Notes under the pieces: model-generated | Database searches by the model: none | The model's input: the letters and a program-made list of their open reading frames with translations, nothing else | What the model was told of the DNA's origin: nothing | NCBI RefSeq assembly: GCF_905475395.1 | Contig: NC_058337.1 | Location: 129,725,960-129,789,959, forward strand | DNA from: Chrysoperla carnea | Taxonomy: Eukaryota; Arthropoda; Insecta; Neuroptera; Chrysopidae | Direction: 5' to 3' | DNA: 64,000 bases | Translations under genes and position numbers: made by a program | Part shown: positions 43,301 through 54,959 of the stretch, piece by piece | How positions within the stretch are numbered: the stretch's first letter is position 1 | Layout: each line of letters opens with the position of its first letter

Positions 43301-44143
43301 TCACAAGGATTTTTACAGCGTTCAGGAATATCATAGTCTGGTATTTTTGTTTTATTATAAATTTTAAAATGTCCGGGTGGCCTCCAGCCATATCCAGTTG
43401 TTTTAAGAAATGATTTTAATTCGTTAAATAATTTATACAATTGACGTACACTGCCGTAGCTTATAAAACCACAGTAGTAAGAAAATCTCGTAACTGGGAG
43501 TAGAAAATGATTCATATATCCGCCTAAAAAAAAAGAGTTCGCAGTATTTGCACTTAATATTTCATTCTATTTCGATATCCTAGATTAATATGCCCTTCTT
43601 CTTCGTCACAATTCCAAGCGGAAGTCTACACCAGGGCATCGGGGCAATGTCTCTGTCTCCTCAAAAGTAGGGAAGGAAAATATCCCCACTTCATCTATCA
43701 ATATAAAAAACTGAAAAATAAATTTACCTAACGTATCTGATAAAGCAACTAAAAGAATATGTTTCGTTTCCCCATATGATGAATTCCGAACATTTTCTAA
43801 AACCAATAAAAAATAATCAAACATATGTTGAATATATTCTTCATTTGTGATGTCAATATCGTCCTCGTGAGGTAATAAATTTTGAAATGATCGCCTTGAA
43901 CCTAATATAAATTTGGGGAGCCATAAATTTTTTTAATTAATATTTTTATTCTTATTTGGTAATTCGATAGTTCTTACTCAATAATGCAACCTGATCGCGT
44001 GTCCAACATCGTTTTGAAATGTCCAGTTCTGTAAATAACGTTGAACCAACATTCATCTGACTTGAAAATTCTGAATTATTATCTTGGGTATATATTGGAT
44101 AAAAATATTCAATAATTATAAAAATTAGTAGAAAAGTTTTCAT
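40287..44143 (-). CDS. uncharacterised single-pass type I membrane protein, 626 aa, 12 exons
   Basis: Exons: 43978-44143, 43728-43901, 43281-43523, 42972-43204, 42405-42480, 42271-42341, 41982-42133, 41820-41916, 41593-41729, 41081-41244, 40710-40985 and 40287-40378. They total 1881 bp, an unbroken frame to TAG, and every border is GT-AG. The signal peptide is 1-19 (MKTFLLIFIII...). The ectodomain is about 20-327, with cysteines at 46, 131, 183, 187 and 246 and N-glycosylation motifs near N170, N195 and N252. One transmembrane helix lies at 328-352 (FILIVIGLAALIWFCIGLVY). The tail of about 270 residues is Lys/Ser-rich and looks disordered. AATAAA lies about 32 bases after the stop. I recognise no family, and no repeat or transposon signature is seen. 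Exon 4 could instead run on to 42894, but only the chosen donor keeps the frame. Confidence 0.8.
40710..40985 (-). CDS. uncharacterised membrane protein, exon 11
   Basis: Acceptor AATTTTGCAG and donor GTAATG. It encodes residues 505-596 of the tail, Ser/Thr/Lys-rich with SFSPSSPEPRYYPENVG. Confidence 0.75.
41081..41244 (-). CDS. uncharacterised membrane protein, exon 10
   Basis: Acceptor TTTTGTTTTAG and donor GTAAGT. Residues 450-504, Ser/Cys/Lys-rich tail. Confidence 0.75.
41593..41729 (-). CDS. uncharacterised membrane protein, exon 9
   Basis: Acceptor AACTTTTTAG and donor GTATGT. Residues 405-449, basic tail with KNKTKFSTKTHKKG. Confidence 0.75.
41820..41916 (-). CDS. uncharacterised membrane protein, exon 8
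   Basis: Acceptor ATGAAATTAG and donor GTTTGT. Residues 372-404, with SDNDPYGPKSRDG. Confidence 0.75.
41982..42133 (-). CDS. uncharacterised membrane protein, exon 7 with transmembrane helix
   Basis: Acceptor TTTCTTTCAAG and donor GTAATA. Residues 322-371: a short juxtamembrane segment, the 25-residue hydrophobic helix, then CMRSLKKEKKLKKN, a strong stop-transfer signal that sets a type I topology. Confidence 0.85.
42271..42341 (-). CDS. uncharacterised membrane protein, exon 6
   Basis: Acceptor TTCTGTTTAG and donor GTAATT. It encodes residues 298-321, VPFTTKQGSGVRIDPKQVSD then DLKK, just outside the membrane. Confidence 0.8.
42405..42480 (-). CDS. uncharacterised membrane protein, exon 5
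   Basis: Acceptor TTAATTCTAG and donor GTTTGA. Residues 273-297, helical LYDEKFYSVFGGVFRIFKD. Confidence 0.8.
42972..43204 (-). CDS. uncharacterised membrane protein, exon 4
   Basis: Acceptor TCGTATTTTAG and donor GTTTGT. Residues 195-272, with a SEMVIPLPYFDSKENP strand-rich start and a helical end ALRAFKESFKKFLEKE. Confidence 0.8.
43281..43523 (-). CDS. uncharacterised membrane protein, exon 3
   Basis: Acceptor TTTTTTTTAG and donor GTAATT. Residues 114-194, containing the YYCGF and ERCKNPCDK cysteines and the GYGWRPPGHF motif. Confidence 0.82.
43728..43901 (-). CDS. uncharacterised membrane protein, exon 2
   Basis: Acceptor TTTATATTAG and donor GTAAAT. Residues 56-113, helical, with an NSS glycosylation motif. 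Confidence 0.82.
43978..44143 (-). CDS. uncharacterised membrane protein, exon 1 with signal peptide
   Basis: Starts ATGAAAACT at 44143 with a preceding TTAGCA. The hydrophobic core LLIFIII and a polar Q/D/N stretch after residue 20 form a classic signal peptide. The donor is GTAAGA, and reading through it meets a stop, which supports splicing. Confidence 0.82.
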
Positions 44144-44619
44144 TGCTAATATTCAAAATTGTCAAATTTATTTTAATGGGCATAGCTCACTTCAAAATAT
44201 TTTGATATTTTACAAAGTTTTAAACTTTTAAATGCAGAGCCGGATCTAAAAATTAGTGGCTAGTCTTGTAAAGAATTTGATGGCTCTTGCTTTGATTAGT
44301 GTGTATTTTACCATCACCTGATTCCACATGGGATATTTTTGGAAGTATTTTATTTTTAAAATACAATCTCGTGGTGGGCTTCTTAGTTGAAGAAACGTAA
44401 TGCGAGCTTGCCCGATTTATCCATTTTTCCTTTAATGGGTGTATATTGTTAGACTTTAGCTGTATTTGATAATAAAAAGAACTATAGTATAGGCAATACA
44501 TGTTACACACATGTTAATAATGTTTTATACAACAACAACAAAATATAAAATGGTACTGTGCGAAGTACCATTGCTACAGAACTGCACAGACTTGGATGGA
44601 ATGTGAATAAAGAGTTCGG

Positions 44620-45300
44620 CTGCAAATCGGAGGACTCGCCCACCAGAAGATGTGACATTGTGTCTGTTAAGTCTCATAAATCTGGAAAAATCTAAGCTAT
44701 GATACTTGATCCAACAGAGTGCGATTTGAACAGAATTCATCACAAGATGAAAGTGTTGATTTAGAAAAGAGAGCAATCTATGAACCCTGTAGCGTGGACT
44801 TGGCTATAGGATATCCGATTGACCCTCAAAAATTCGAAGCTTTCTGCCTGCTCTCTCTTTTATGCCTGCCTCTTCTATTTACATGGAATGGCTTTGCTGA
44901 ATTTGGTGTATTCAGCAAAACACTCACCGAAATTAGCCTACAAATTCTTAAGGATTCAATCCGTATCCTAAACACTCGTTTGTTCCAATAAGAGACATAG
45001 TGAATCATCTCTTAACAAACCATGTTGACATGGAAATAGAAGATTCCGGCATAAATATCGTAAAGGGGAAAGATAAACTACATAATGCCATCATCTGATT
45101 CAGAAAACCGAACTGGATAGCCAAAATACGGCTACGTTTCACGATCGAGCTGGACTCAATTCTCTCCCCCCCCTCTCTCTCTCTATATCATATTTAAGCT
45201 CACTCCGACATATTTTCAGTTGTCTTTTAAGTTATTTTTTATAATATTTTGGTAGTGTTACCTGACAATGAGATAAACTATTTTTAAGTTTCCCAGGTTT
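44620..45300 (+). pseudogene. non-LTR retrotransposon ORF2 C-terminal fragment, frameshifted
   Basis: The + strand reads SPTRRCDIVSVKSHKSGKI, a stop, then AMILDPT. After a frameshift it reads RFEQNSSQDESVDLEKRAIY and EPC, then TWNGFAEFGVFSKTLTEISL to RILNTRLFQ and a stop. This RRxDIV...LDPT.RFE...KRAIYEPC...ILNxxL arrangement is one I associate with the C-terminal, endonuclease-like region of insect retrotransposon polyproteins (recalled, not searched). A GTGTTACCTGACAATGAGAT stretch near 45255 may be its 3' UTR. It is inactive. Confidence 0.6.
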
Positions 45301-47679
45301 GTAAAACAACTGTAAATTGTCCTGAAAATAAAAATAAAATACAATGATTTTATCCTTCTTAATCAAGAATTTGTATTATACGTACCTATTTTCAAAATAA
45401 GGTACCCAAACTTAAGACGATTCTTCTACTGCATGTTCACTCAGAGATCTATCGCCTTTGGGTATCATTTATAGTGAGAGATTTCATTCTCAAAGAAAAC
45501 TCTTCTCAGCTAAAAAAAATTTGTTTTAACAATACAAAATAATGAAGGAGGGTAATTTTGATAGATATTTCTATGAAAACGTATACTTTGTTTGATATAG
45601 ACAAACATAATTTTTTGTTAAATAATGGGAAAAAGGAAATTAAGGAGACTAGGTACCAATTTTATAATAACAACTCACAAAAAATTAATTTTTTATATGA
45701 TTTTAATTTATATTATCATTTACATAACGTAATATAAATATACTTTATACAAAGATGTAGCTAATTTATTTTGTTTGTCTAAATTAAGTAAATTTTTTTG
45801 AAGAAAAATCATAAACATTATCATTTTCTTCTTTCATAAATCAATCAATTGTTTTTTTTTTTAGTTTTTCTTCCTTATGTATGGCAGTTAACCGTGTATA
45901 TATGTGTGTGTGTTTTTTTTTGTGTGGTTTATTTATATATATATAGACAAAGGAGCACATTTCTCAATAATAAATCTAAGAGATTGTAAAAAATAATAAA
46001 TATTCCATTTATAATTATTCCAAAAAAAGAAAATAAAAAAATATAAAAAAGAAAATTAGGAAAAACTAAAAATTGAAAAACGTTGGACAATTTCTTTTAT
46101 GTTGCTGGCTTTCCTTAAAATGTAAAAAATATTTTTTTTTATTACATCAGCAAATATATAAATTCCTAATCACTATTATAAAATAGTCATATTTTACAAA
46201 GTCGAAAAAGTATTCATTTTCTTTAAGTTTAGACAAGAGTATTAATTATTTAGAAATATATTTACAAGTTAATCCAAAAATTTCCACTTTAGTGATTTTT
46301 TTTTGTTCGTTTGCAGTCTTTAAAGCAGTGTGGTAAGTACAAAATTGTCACACTTAAAATCATTCTAAGAATAATTCAGAAATAAATCAAGTTCGATAAA
46401 AGTGGCTTCATAAAAAGTTGCATTCAAGTTTAATTTTTGATCAAAATTTTTCATATCTTGAACAGAAAGTATTCATAAATATGGAAGAAACCGCACTTCA
46501 GGGTTTTGCTTCAATACAAAACCAGTGATGCTTCAATCATTTTGTTATGATTTTTACAACAAACGAATTGATTTAACCGAGTTTTCTTAAAATTAACTAA
46601 TTTCTAGTATTGACTTGCGAAAATTGTTAGAAAAGACTTATGGTGAACCGTTGAGCCATTTTTCGCATGATCTCCTTCGATATTCTGGAAGATAGACGGC
46701 CAATAAAGAATAATATTTGATTATTTTTGAAATAAATTAGATGTAAAATTATTTAATACATTCAAACGTTTACGTGAAAATATTGTGCATGCTCGACTAT
46801 CAATCATGGTTGCCACGACCGGCTTTAAGGTGAAACTGTGCTTTCGAAATTCGAATTGCCACTCTCTAGCCTCTAAAAGGGCTGAAGGTTATATCGGAAA
46901 GGGCTTTGAAAAATGTTTTTAAGATTGAACAGACATTAAGATTACTTCAACACGTTTTGGAAAACATGGTTTTCAAGATTTGGAAACAATTTGTTCAAAA
47001 ATAAAACTTCAAGATCAAAATTTAGATAAACCGACTCAAATTAGTTAATATCGATATAATTTTTATCCTGTTTTGTCATGGATTTTAATACAGTCATTTT
47101 AGATCACTAAAATAATACTACTTCAATTCTTTGAGCATTTTAAAATCAATATAACAAAGTGGAACCCATTTTTTTGGATCAACATTGTACTTAAAATGCA
47201 TTGAATTTATATAATATCGTCAATTTTGTTATATATATATATATTGAACTAAAAAAATATTTACAGTGGGGGGAAATTAACTTTATTACGTAAGTCACAA
47301 TGCTTATTTTAAAATAATTTTTTTCTCTTATTCAATAATATTGGCTAGGGAAAAAATGAAACATATAATTTAAAGGGGACAAAATTTTGTTATCCATAAA
47401 AAAACGGATCAAAAGGATATATTTCATTTTTTCCTTATTGTACTACTTTTTAGTCTGGCCAATTTACAAAAAATATTTGATTCCTTAAAAATTAGGGACG
47501 TAAATAATTACAAAAATTTCGTAGGGCAAATATTGTGGCAACTTATAATTAAAAGCAAAAATGTCAAATTCGAGTTGGGTTTTATCACAATTAACTAGGC
47601 CAAGTAAATTTTTTTTGATATTAATACCAAAATCTGTGAAAATTTTAGGAATTAATTTGACATTCTTTTTTTTTTTTAA
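45301..47679. other. AT-rich intergenic DNA, nothing recognised
   Basis: Homopolymer- and TA-rich, without supported exons. It might include distal 3' UTR of the gene at 54960-59102 if that transcript is long, but nothing shows this. Confidence 0.4.
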
Positions 47680-48737
47680 GGTAGTACCAGCATGGTATTT
47701 GCAGTTTCTATGTTAAGGTAGTTCCTCCGCGACCGTCCAGTCAAAAAGTTTTGGACTAATACTATCATTCAGTGTATTAACTGTGCTATGACTATTATAC
47801 ATATACCATATATTATTTTCAAAAGACTGTAGTTCCTTACTACTGTTTCTAGTATACATATAAGCACACACACTATGACATATGCCTTTAACATTAGTCT
47901 TCATATCTTTTCCACAAAAATCATCGCTAAAACGAGTTATTTATTTAATTTTTTTATCGAAACTATATGGTAAATAATTTTTATTTTTATTTATATATTT
48001 TCTAAATATAGTATTCTACATTATATTAGTTTTTCATACAGATGGTGGACGTCATTCATTGGTAAATAAATATAATATTTGTAAATTTGTGTATTTTTAT
48101 ACACTTCTCCCATGTACACGTACAAATTGCGTCACTTTTAATTGCTAATATCTCATGTATGGCATGGTAAATCATCTTCTAATTTTAACAGCAAGTGTAT
48201 TATGAATTAAATATTTTATATTCTGAGTTTTGAGAAATTCTTGGAATATCACTTTCGTGTAGGTACTACCTTAAAGCAATGGTACAATGTTTTTTTCGAC
48301 AGAATTTAACGAAAAATTAAATTTAAGAATTTAATAATGCTTACTATTAATTCCCAAAGTTTCAGAAATTTTGACCGTTTAAAATGGGAAATAATTATGA
48401 CAACGTCCCAATTTCGATCAATTTACGTCAAAATTAATATCTCGTGAAGTGAAAATTAATTTCTAAATTTTTTTTTAGAATTTTATTGTATAAACATTTT
48501 TTTCTACTTTTTCTTCAATATATAATAATATCATAAAAAATAGTTGGAGAGACCGGACATTTTACATGCTTTAAATGGGACATGACCCTCAAAATCGCGA
48601 ACTTTGTCTTTAAATATCTCGCGATCTAAACGGTCAAAAATTATGAAATTTTAGGAATTCATAAATAAAGCTATTATAAACCCGAGAAAAAAAATTCGGC
48701 CAAATCTGTCGAAAAGTGATTTCATGCTGGTACTACC
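47680..48737. mobile_element. TTAA-flanked (piggyBac-type) non-autonomous element, outer
   Basis: The ends GGTAGTACCAGCATG and its inverted partner form a perfect 15-bp repeat, immediately flanked by TTAA (47676-47679 and 48738-48741), the piggyBac target. The interior beyond the nested element has longer inverted blocks (for example CGACAGAATTT with AAATCTGTCG, and AATTTTGACCGTTT with AAACGGTCAAAAATT). No transposase. Confidence 0.85.
47717..48270. mobile_element. second TTAA-flanked element nested in the first
   Basis: Starts GGTAGTTCCTCCGCGA after TTAA (47713-47716) and ends in the inverted TCGTGTAGGTACTACC before TTAA (48271-48274). The termini resemble those of the outer element (GGTAGTNCC), so both may belong to related families using the same transposase. 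A 63-codon frame inside is not convincing. Confidence 0.75.
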
Positions 48738-49379
48738 TTAAGTAAATTACGAAATCGGGATTGTTAAAATAAAATTATTTTTTTTAGTATTATCACAGAA
48801 GAGATTTTCCGAATTTTATTTTATGGGTAAATGGCAACAAAATTATTTAAAATACAAAATACAAAAAAAAATCTTGTCTAATCTTAATTGGAAAAATACT
48901 GTGTAAATCTCACATTAGTATTAACACTTAAAAAAAATTAAGAAAATACTATTTAATAAATTTTTTCCTCATTTTCAATTTACAATTCATAATAAGTTTG
49001 AAATTTCAAATCCCAACGAATAATAGCGTGACGAGGGATTGTTAAGACTTTCTCATCTGTCAAGGGATGCAACAAGGCACGATATATAAATAATATATGT
49101 TCTTGAACCCGATCAAGACGACTAACCTTTGAAATTTTGTAATTTTTTTGAAGGTATATTGACAACCCTAGTAAATATTGTACCAAAAATTCAAACCAGT
49201 AATAGTGAATTGAATAAATTGAAGAATTTTATCAAAATTATGGCTAAAATTTCGAAAATAAATATTTGGTAATCGATAAAAATTAATTTAAATAGTTCTT
49301 ACAAGACTGTACTTTTATCAATGGAGATTACCTGCGTTTACTCACTTAGCGATTGAATTAGATATAATAATAATACATA

Positions 49380-49700
49380 AAATGGGTCCTTAGCATCTAG
49401 ACCAAAGGGTTCTCTGTGATCCGAAGGCGAGGAGCAACCTGTCTTCGGGTAAGGATGCTATTTTAAGCAGATCAAGCTATATGATACTGTCGATTTCTCC
49501 CAGGATAGATGTATACAATGCTTCGGACCCAAACATTCTAAACCTGGCGGCCTACAGGTGAAAGCAACATGTATGGAGGTTTCACCGTCCTTTATAAGAG
49601 CCCTACAAGTCGGATCATCAGAGATCCCCATGTTATGAAGGTGGTAGTTCAATTGTATTGTCAAGAGTTCCACCACTCTTCTCAACTGTGCTCAAGTGAG
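49380..49700 (-). pseudogene. non-LTR retrotransposon RNase H/C-terminal fragment
   Basis: The - strand reads TIQLNYHLHNMGISDDPTCR, then ALIKDGETSIHVAFTCRPPG and LECLG. The LNxHLxxMGIxDDPxCRxC...ETxxHxxxxCP pattern is the familiar end of Jockey/R1/I-type ORF2. Here the second knuckle Cys is changed. Its 3' sequence (GGATCACAGAGAACCC with TTTGGTCTA) resembles the 3' UTR of the 28.1 kb fragment. Confidence 0.78.
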
Positions 49701-52700
49701 TTTTAGGAGAGCACAGTCGAATGGTTAGGAATAGAAAAATCTTTATTTCTTCGATTACCACTTACATATTAACGAAAATTTTAGACACAGGCCTATAATC
49801 AATAGTATTTTAATTGTTTGTAGTGTGTATGTTTTAAAAAATTATTACCTAATTTAATTATATTTCAAAAAATGAAGGAATTATCTATTTTATAAAAATA
49901 AAATTTTAATTGAAACTTCGCGTAATTATTCAAAAACATTAACCATTTAACGTTTATAATTTTTTTTTTGTATTTTTTCTTTACAGCATAGATAATACTT
50001 AAAAAATTGTCACTTAAATATTTTTATAAAAGACATCAATTAATATTTTCAAAATTGTATTTTTTTGGGAAGGTATTCTTAAATTGAACGATTTTGAAAA
50101 CAAATAACATTTTTTAGATTTAAATTCCAAAAAAATGTATTTTATGTTTAAAGAAGACGTTCTTTCTACTTTCAGGAGATCTGAGTGGTGTCGGAAGACA
50201 AAGGAGCCTTTTTTACTGTCTCTCATAAAATTTGACAGTCAAAAAGTGATCATTGCCAAAAATAGCCTTCCAAATATATACTCAAAATTTCTATCATAAA
50301 CATAAAATATAAATGATTGGATTTACATCTAATAAATGTAGTTTTATTTCCAAATTTATGGAGCGTTCAATTTTCGGACACGCTTAATGATTTTATTCCT
50401 ATGTGACATATTTTCTGGTATTTCTATAAAGTATTTTTATATTTTTAATAAATCTTTTTATTAATTTATTTTGCAGGCCTCATATCACACAAATTGACCA
50501 TACTTTCTTACTGATTATGAAATTTTTTTTTAAATTTATTTATAAAAATTTTTTAATGTATTTTTTATTTATTATTGTAACGATTTTTTCATGTTTTTTT
50601 TTAATGGAACTATGATTTAATTAATTATATATATAATATATTTATTTATCGATAACTTTAGAACGATAAATATATACTTTGTTTTTTTTTTTTTTAATAT
50701 AAATATTTATAATTTATTTCTATAAAAATCAAAATAGAAATTAAATTGATTAAATCAGTTTTTTTTTTTAAGTGAATTATGTTATGACCCTTGTTCAAAC
50801 AATCATTTTTGGTCTTTTTGGCCCATTATACCATCAGCCATGAATTTTGGTCAAAATTTTTCTTAATTATGATTTAAAGCTTTTTTTTTTCGTTAATTTT
50901 AGAAAACTTTAAGAATGTAAATTACTCAATTTTAAACGAATAAAATATTAAGTAATTCTCACAATTGAATTATTTTACATTAAATGAATTAACAAGCATC
51001 TTAAAATCAACCAAACTAAAAATTTGTTTCAATTATTCAAATGAATTAAATCTTAAATCGAATTGTTATGTCCATTTATTTATTTCAATTCAAGAATTTG
51101 ATGAAATGCTCATGTTAGGACTAGGGTAATCAAAATTCTTCATCTGTAACTATAAAAAATAAAATTAAAAGTTTTCATAGTACCTACATTTTTAAGAATT
51201 ACCACGTTTTAATTTCAAATCATTATATTTATTGCATTTTGGTATAAGAGAACAAATGATGTTACTGTTGAAAATTACTTTCGTCACAGTGATTAGCATA
51301 AAAACTTACGACATGATTTATACGACATTTTTATGACATAAACTGGGATCATAACATATTTTTATACATTTTCATTTTTTGTTTCATCATTTTTTTTTTT
51401 TTATTTTGTTATTGGATTTCACACTTAAAGCGTATTTTATTGTTTATATATTTTGTTTTTATTAAATGCATAACAAAGGAAATTCAGTGCTTACAACATT
51501 TAAAGATTTCAAGAAAAAAATATTCAAATCAAAGAAAAATGCAAAGAAATTAGTTTTTTTTTTGTTACGACAAAGTTAAATAGTTTATTAGAAATATACG
51601 CAAAAATTACGTAAATTTTTGGGGACTTGAAACATTTCAATTTATGATTATTACATACCCGAGAGGTTTTAATTTTCTTTTAATTTTTTTGAGAGGAAAG
51701 TTGTACGGTTCAAATTCAAACCCGTAATCACAAAAATATTAATATTTTCCTGAGCTGTAAATACAAATTCGTTAAACTAGTTCAAACGCCTAGGAACTTT
51801 CGACTAGTTCACAAGCCTTCATCAGAAATTAAAAAATATTGATGAAATCTTATAAACTTCGACAAATGCAGTATATTCGAGTAGTTTTTGAGTTGGCTCG
51901 TTGCGTCGCATTGTGGTTGCAAAGTATTATTTTCCCATTGACATAAAATTTTTTAATGATATCGAAATATGTAGAAAATATTTTTGTGTAGAAGACAATA
52001 TAAATTTGAACCAATTTTAAGTACAAAATAAAATATTATAAAGAAAACCATGACCTCTTTTAAGAAAATACAATAATATTTATGGGTCACATAAAGATCA
52101 TATATTGAAACAATTTTATGAAAAATTATTTAAAAGTTTTATTAGAAAGATTGAAAAATTTATTAAAAGAGGGAGACAAGGTGTAATGTATGTCAGAGTT
52201 ACAAATAAAGGACGAGAACATACACATATAGATAATCGATTTTTAAAATATATTTTACGATTTCTTTTTTTAATATTTTCTAATAAAACTTTGAAATTTT
52301 TCTTTGAAGAATACTTTTATGACAATAATTTATTAGAAAAATATTTCCTACTAAGTAATAAAGTCAATTTTTTTTTCAAATATAGTAAATATTTTATTTA
52401 CAAAAATTTTCATTTCACAAATTGTGTTGAGTTTAAATTTTAGCGCCATTTTTTTTAATAAATAAGATGAAAGGCCTCCCATTTCTTTTTAAATTGTTTT
52501 TTTGTTTTTACTATTCTACAGGCCGTAATAAAAATTAAAGCATTTTTTTTTGAAACTCAAAAATGTCCACATATGTCTACGGTAATAATTTTTATTAATT
52601 ACGTATACATTTTTCATATTAGGCCATTTATTTTTACAAGACAAATTGGCGCGAAGAACAAAAAATAAAATTGAGATTCTACAATATTTTTTTTTTACAT

Positions 52701-54959
52701 AATTGTTTTCACAACCATCTCAAATTAATGTTCACTTGTTTTTTAAAGCTCGAGATTATTTTAAAATTCGAATTAAATCTCACAAATTTTTTTAACATAA
52801 AATTATTGGCTCGCTTGTAAATATTGGATTTGTTATTTGATTAAATAATTCAGTTACGTAATTAATTAGCCATCATTCACATTCTCATTGAGTGAAAAGG
52901 TTCAAACGGCAGAGACCCTTAATAAAATATGTAAAGTAGTTACTGAAGATGTCACAAAAAGTTAACGAAACGTCCATCTACTGTTAACATATATTTACGT
53001 ATAGATGTCTCTGTGAATATGAAAGACGTTCATATTTTTTAAATGTGAGATCACTTTAAATGAATTATAACGCATCTAGAATTATTATTTGAAAAAAATA
53101 AAACTTTGTTCTGTAAATTGAACATATTAGAAAAAAAGTCTGTAAACTCTTGATAAAATAAATATTTTTTGGCAGAGATTCGATGTTAATTAAATAATAA
53201 AAAATCTATATTAAATTCGTAAACAAAAAAAATATGTTTGGCACAAATAAATTTAAATCATTCGATGATTATATTTCTGAGGGAGAAAAATGTATAAAAA
53301 AAAAAAAAAAAAAGGCAAGAATTAAATAATTTTAAAGGATTTATCAAATATTTTTTGTAATTAACGTAAAAACATAATTCTTATCTTATATATTAAAAAA
53401 ATAAAATTAAATACTTCTAAAATTCGAATAAAACTTGAATAAAAATTAATATGTACAAAATTTTAGGGAAAAAAAATTATATAAAAAAAAAACTATATAT
53501 AAATTATTTACAAAATTTAAAATAATAATATCCGTTAATAATAAAATAGAAAATAATTCGATTGTAAACAAAATTCGGTTGTCATTACTATTTTGTTAAC
53601 ATTTATAGAATTAAAATCGAGGTTTATTTAAATAATTTACTTGATATACAGAATGTTCGAACAGTATTTGACAATTATCCCCAAGAGGATCAAATACCAG
53701 TACCCGTACACCTTGTATAAATTTACTCCTTACGATCCTGCGTACAGCTGCCTTGAACATTTTGTACTATCGTTAATTATTGAGCATACAGAGATGTTAA
53801 GCTACATTAAGAAATTTTCCAAAACACTCTGTATAATGTAAATATTTAAATTCTCCTCGGATTATTTAATTAAAAATTCGTTCTAAATATTCGACGGAAG
53901 ATTTTATAAAAAAATAAATAAGAAATATAATACTGTTTTTATTTGCTTCTTCTTTTTTGTCAATTAGGCGGATTTATTATTTTCAGTCTCTTTATTTACG
54001 ATTATTATTTACATACGATTGAAAATCGGTGCAAATAATAATCGTAAACAAACAAAAATGATGATTTCGTCCAAAATACAAAATGAAAACAAAACTGTGA
54101 TTTAAATACAATTAAAAAATGGAATGTGTATGATCATCAATATTATATAGGCGGCAGGGCGAAGGGGGAGGGATTATTATAAAATATTATCCGCGAAAAA
54201 AAAACATCACAGGAAAAATAATTCTAATTAAATATGTACAAGAGAAAAATAAAATAAACTTAACCTCAAAAAAAGGAAAAAAATTGAGCCGCTGTATTTT
54301 TCGTATTTTTTTTTTTTTTTTAATCGTTTGTTTTATGTTAAAGTGATGCGGTTTTTACGGTAACTAAGCCTCTTACAAAATTGTTTTTCCGAAAATATCA
54401 ACAATTATATCATTGCGTTTTTTTTTTAAGTTTATGCATTTATTTTTTAACAAAGTTGTCAAAAAAAATTCTTTAGTCCATTTTTTATATAGTTTGTCCT
54501 TCCACAAGGCATAAATCGTCTTGAAATTACTTACAGAATGATCTAAAATTGACCATAGAACCCTAAACTTTCTGAATCATTTATTCCAGAAGAACGAAAA
54601 ATCTCCTTAGCTCAGAGACTAATTTTCATTCTTTTTAATTTTTCAATTAACAATATATCAGAAATTAGGCCTCAGATCGAAATTTAGTAAATAACTTATT
54701 TGTTCCTTTTGATGAGCTTTTTCAAGAAGTTCAGGGTACTACAGTCAATTATAAAGCACCCTATATTAATTAATCGCCGTGTACTTTTCGATAATTTTCT
54801 TTTTATTTACTTTATCATCATAGACTAGAAGAAAAAAACATGAACTTGAGAAAGTTTTTCGAAATACTCTGCATTAATTCTAATAATATTTAATTATAGT
54901 ATTTATTATATTTAAACAATAATTGTACGCTTATTAATTAATAATTATAAGTTATAATA
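49701..54959. other. AT-rich region downstream of the seven-helix gene
   Basis: More than 5 kb rich in A/T runs. It may include the 3' UTR of the gene ending at 54960. TTTATT at 54902-54907 (AATAAA on the - strand) lies about 55 bases after the stop. A 112-codon Lys/Phe-rich frame at 52105-52443 (+) looks like AT-rich noise. Confidence 0.4.

Noticed and set aside
44225..44300. CAGAGCCGGATC as another hAT left end
   Set aside because: It resembles the CAGAGGCGGATT terminus at 22649, but no inverted partner or 8-bp duplication was found.
52105..52443. 112-codon Lys/Phe-rich open frame
   Set aside because: Composition follows the local A/T runs, without domain, start context or splice sites.
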